The notes under the pieces were generated by a model. It did no database searches. It was not told the origin of the DNA and saw nothing but the letters and a program-made list of their open reading frames with translations. A stretch of DNA of 64,000 bases, taken from Candidatus Leptofilum proximum (GTDB lineage: Bacteria > Chloroflexota > Anaerolineae > Promineifilales > Promineifilaceae). Numbering within the stretch: the first letter of the stretch is position 1; every line of letters begins with the position of its first letter. The stretch covers positions 434,001-498,000 of the forward strand of contig JADJXK010000001.1 of assembly GCA_016710325.1 (NCBI GenBank). Reading direction: 5' to 3'. Of the stretch, positions 62,361-64,000 are shown piece after piece. Both the position numbers and the translations under genes were made by a program.

Positions 62361-62526
62361 TTTGTATCCTCCTCGACTAGAAATTGGGAAACGAAAACAT
62401 GGTAAGCCAGTTTACATGTTTAAAAAGAGGGTTCTATGACGATAATCCAGAAATAAGCTGATAAGTTTCCTGAATTATTAGAGTTCTCTTCTGAAGCTTG
62501 GGTATAATCGACGTAAGGAGTTATTT

Positions 62527-63303
62527 ATGTTTGAACAAGATCGGGTGCTGGTGCGCTTGCAGCAGCGGGTGATGAGCGAAGGGGACATTGTAGCCTGCTT
62601 TTTGTCGGGGTCCTACGGCCGTCGCGAAAACGACGCCTACTCGGACATGGACGTAGCCCTGGTCTTTGCCGATGAGGCCGCCCGCGAGCGCGCCTGGCGG
62701 CAGCGGCGGGAGTTTGTTCAGTCGGTGATGCAGTATGTGCCCGCCAAATCGTTTGACGCGGGGCATGTACGGCCGTATTTCCACATCGCCCTCTACAGCA
62801 ACGGCACCAAGGCCGACTACCGCTACGAGCTGCAAACCGAGCTGGAACCCAACCCGTGGGACCGCGACATTCGCATCCTCAAAGACCACAACGGCTGGGC
62901 CGAGCAGTTCCAGGCCGCCAGCAGCCGCGCCCTGTTGCCCCAGCCCCGCCTCACCGCCGCCGAGCTCACCGCGCTGGACGAGCGCTTCTGGATCATGTTG
63001 TGGGACGCCTATCGCCTGCTCCTGCGCGGCGACGGCGACAAGCCGTTCACCATCTACCTGGAGCTGCTGCATTTTACCCTGCCGCCCCTGCTGCACGTTC
63101 TGCCACCGGAAGACCCGGCCCGCGCCCCGCTGCTGCGCGCCCAGTTCAACCCGGACACGAAGGCAACGGCCGTTCACCTGGCCAACCTGCTGCAAGCGTA
63201 TATGAATGCCCGAACGGCCGTCATCCAGCGCCTCCACCTCGACTTTAACCCAGACACACGGTTTGAAACGGCCGTACAAAATCTCATCAAAAGCAAACTG
63301 TAA
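62527..63303 (+). CDS. Nucleotidyltransferase-domain protein
   Basis: This 258-residue protein has the Pol-beta-type motif SGSYGRRENDAYSDMDVAL near residues 26-45 and a helical C-terminal region. It resembles streptomycin/aminoglycoside adenylyltransferase-like proteins. Three ACGGCCGT copies near its 3' end show long residence. AAGGAG precedes the ATG. Confidence 0.85.
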   Translation: MFEQDRVLVRLQQRVMSEGDIVACFLSGSYGRRENDAYSDMDVALVFADEAARERAWRQRREFVQSVMQYVPAKSFDAGHVRPYFHIALYSNGTKADYRYELQTELEPNPWDRDIRILKDHNGWAEQFQAASSRALLPQPRLTAAELTALDERFWIMLWDAYRLLLRGDGDKPFTIYLELLHFTLPPLLHVLPPEDPARAPLLRAQFNPDTKATAVHLANLLQAYMNARTAVIQRLHLDFNPDTRFETAVQNLIKSKL

Positions 63304-63337
63304 ACATGAAAATGCCGAACGCAAGGCTTCTTCCATT

Positions 63338-63430
63338 GTCATTTCGACCAAAGGGAGAAATCCCTGGGGCGATTCGGCCGTTTAAAACTTCGCGGCTTCA
63401 AAGGGATTTCTCGCAGGGCCTCGAAATGAC
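63338..63430. repeat. Inverted repeat GTCATTTCGA...TCGAAATGAC
   Basis: A 93-base dispersed-type repeat: GTCATTTCGACCAAAGGGAG at one end, CAGGGCCTCGAAATGAC at the other, and GAAATCCCT/AGGGATTTC inside. Confidence 0.65.
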
Positions 63431-63499
63431 CATTAATTTGTTCGTGGCTTTCTTTGTTACACCTATAGCAAACTAACGGGCGTTATGCTCGCCTACAAA

Positions 63500-63522
63500 T
63501 ATTACCCAATTACTCAATTACC
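63500..63522. repeat. AATTACCC-type repeat before the aconitase-X gene
   Basis: TATTACCCAATTACTCAATT and onward; single orientation copy of the family. Confidence 0.7.
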
Positions 63523-63523
63523 T

Positions 63524-64000
63524 ATGACTCTCTCCCTCTCTCCCCAAGACCTCGCCATGCTGCACGGCGAATTTGGTGAAGCCACCAGAATGGCTATGCG
63601 CATTTTAACCACGATGGCCAACGTGTACGGCGCCACCGAGCTGCTCGACATCGAATCGGCCCACATCGACGGCTGCCTCTACCACGGCCAATCGGGCCTG
63701 GACTTTGCCGGGCGGCTGGTGGCGGGTGGCGCCCAGGTGCGTGTGCCCACCACCCTCAACGTTGGCGCGATTGACCTGGTGCACCCCGAGCAGTTCCTCG
63801 GCTCGGCAGACCTGGCCCAGCGCGCCACCCAGCTCATGCACGCCTACCAGCAAATGGGCTGCGCCCCCATCTGGACCTGCACCCCCTACCAGGCGATGCA
63901 CCGCCCCGCCTTCGGCAGCCAGATCGCCTGGGCTGAGAGCAACGCCATTGTCTTCGCCAACTCCGTCCTGGGGGCACGCACCAACCGCTACGGCGACTTC
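63524..64000 (+). CDS. Aconitase X family protein (5' part, cut by window end)
   Basis: The first 159 residues match the large subunit or catalytic part of aconitase X (DUF521): LSPQDLAMLHGEFGEATRMAMRIL, HIDGCLYHGQSGLDFA, VPTTLNVGAIDL and CTPYQAMHRP. Family members dehydrate hydroxyproline or mevalonate-5-phosphate. The end is outside the window. Confidence 0.9.
   Translation, partial: MTLSLSPQDLAMLHGEFGEATRMAMRILTTMANVYGATELLDIESAHIDGCLYHGQSGLDFAGRLVAGGAQVRVPTTLNVGAIDLVHPEQFLGSADLAQRATQLMHAYQQMGCAPIWTCTPYQAMHRPAFGSQIAWAESNAIVFANSVLGARTNRYGDF

Larger units (their letters stand above)
1966..63275. repeat. Highly iterated 8-bp palindrome ACGGCCGT
   Basis: Exact copies of ACGGCCGT recur across the whole window; a manual count gives close to 90. 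Examples start at 1966, 6399, 9233, 12458, 15500, 18557, 25454, 32224, 34876, 44206, 53100, 59980 and 63268. At about 58% GC one or two copies would be expected by chance. Many copies extend to AACGGCCGTT or TACGGCCGTA. Inside genes it is read as Thr-Ala-Val, as (Asn/Asp)-Gly-Arg or as Arg-Pro depending on frame, often in linkers and signal peptides. Between genes it often sits at the tip of a hairpin. The closest known analogy is HIP1 of cyanobacteria. Function is unknown. Confidence 0.95.

Noticed and set aside
1..64000. CRISPR array, tRNA or rRNA genes
   Set aside because: No regularly spaced direct repeats and no cloverleaf or rRNA-like segment was recognised by eye; a covariance search would be decisive.

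Overview
The window is a single bacterial chromosome segment, by eye GC-rich (high fifties percent), most likely from a Chloroflexota bacterium (Anaerolineae-like). This assignment is an inference from gene style: a Tal-Pgi fusion type, large dCache/GAF/PAS kinases, P/T-rich secreted glycosidases and secreted proteins ending in an 'LPxV' tail. No rRNA or tRNA gene was seen, so the taxonomy is not proven. The most striking genome-wide feature is the 8-bp palindrome ACGGCCGT. I counted close to 90 copies in 64 kb by eye, where one or two would be expected. It lies inside genes in all three reading frames and in intergenic hairpins, like the HIP1 element of cyanobacteria. Insertion sequences and the coding parts of the foreign-looking genes lack it.

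Layout. 0.2-9.3 kb: a YetF-like membrane protein, a two-component system, a DASS-type dicarboxylate:Na+ symporter behind a CRP/FNR-like palindrome, and a complete sdhABCD operon. Together they suggest sensing, uptake and oxidation of C4-dicarboxylates. 9.3-13.6 kb (minus strand): an operon for sugar phosphate metabolism, tal, pgi and zwf. tal and pgi are joined at an A10 tract holding the slippery heptamer A_AAA_AAC directly before the tal stop; a -1 shift would give the known Tal-Pgi fusion. 14-20 kb: two small hypotheticals and two ABC-2 exporters. 20.1-21.9 kb: an IS630-family element with an IS200 element nested in it. 22-26.3 kb: metabolic and housekeeping singletons (DUF2268 protease, VOC protein, GT-C mannosyltransferase-like protein, YjbQ, GNAT, CYTH). 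26.3-27.9 kb: an IS4-family element inserted in an AATTACCC-type repeat. 28-42.5 kb: serA, a secreted glycosidase, a methyltransferase, a pentaheme cytochrome, a large hypothetical, Smr, MBL hydrolase, a secreted multidomain protein and a MerR regulator.

42.5-48.1 kb is the most unusual part. Seven small accessory genes (HicB/DinB-like, hypothetical, DinB, YciI, SRPBCC, HEPN-like, GIY-YIG-like) are arranged in units separated by related spacers. Three spacers hold a promoter of the form GTGYCA-N17-TAYAAT. Four hold a related imperfect hairpin with unpaired bases on one arm, and several have a conserved leader with a Shine-Dalgarno sequence. Strong terminators bound the units. It looks like a promoter-bearing gene-cassette array, integron-like but without canonical attC boxes and without an integrase in the window.

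48-64 kb returns to core genes: htpG, a SnoaL-like protein, a peptidase-MA-like protein with a mutated zinc motif, an AEC transporter, a HEAT-repeat protein, a site-2 protease, an ABC ATPase, a GT2 glycosyltransferase, a PfkB kinase next to ahcY (a likely S-adenosylhomocysteine/adenosine recycling pair), a PAP2-like membrane protein, a pseudogene broken by one TGA, a secreted protein, a nucleotidyltransferase and the start of an aconitase-X gene cut by the window end. Intergenic spaces are rich in several families of short inverted repeats.
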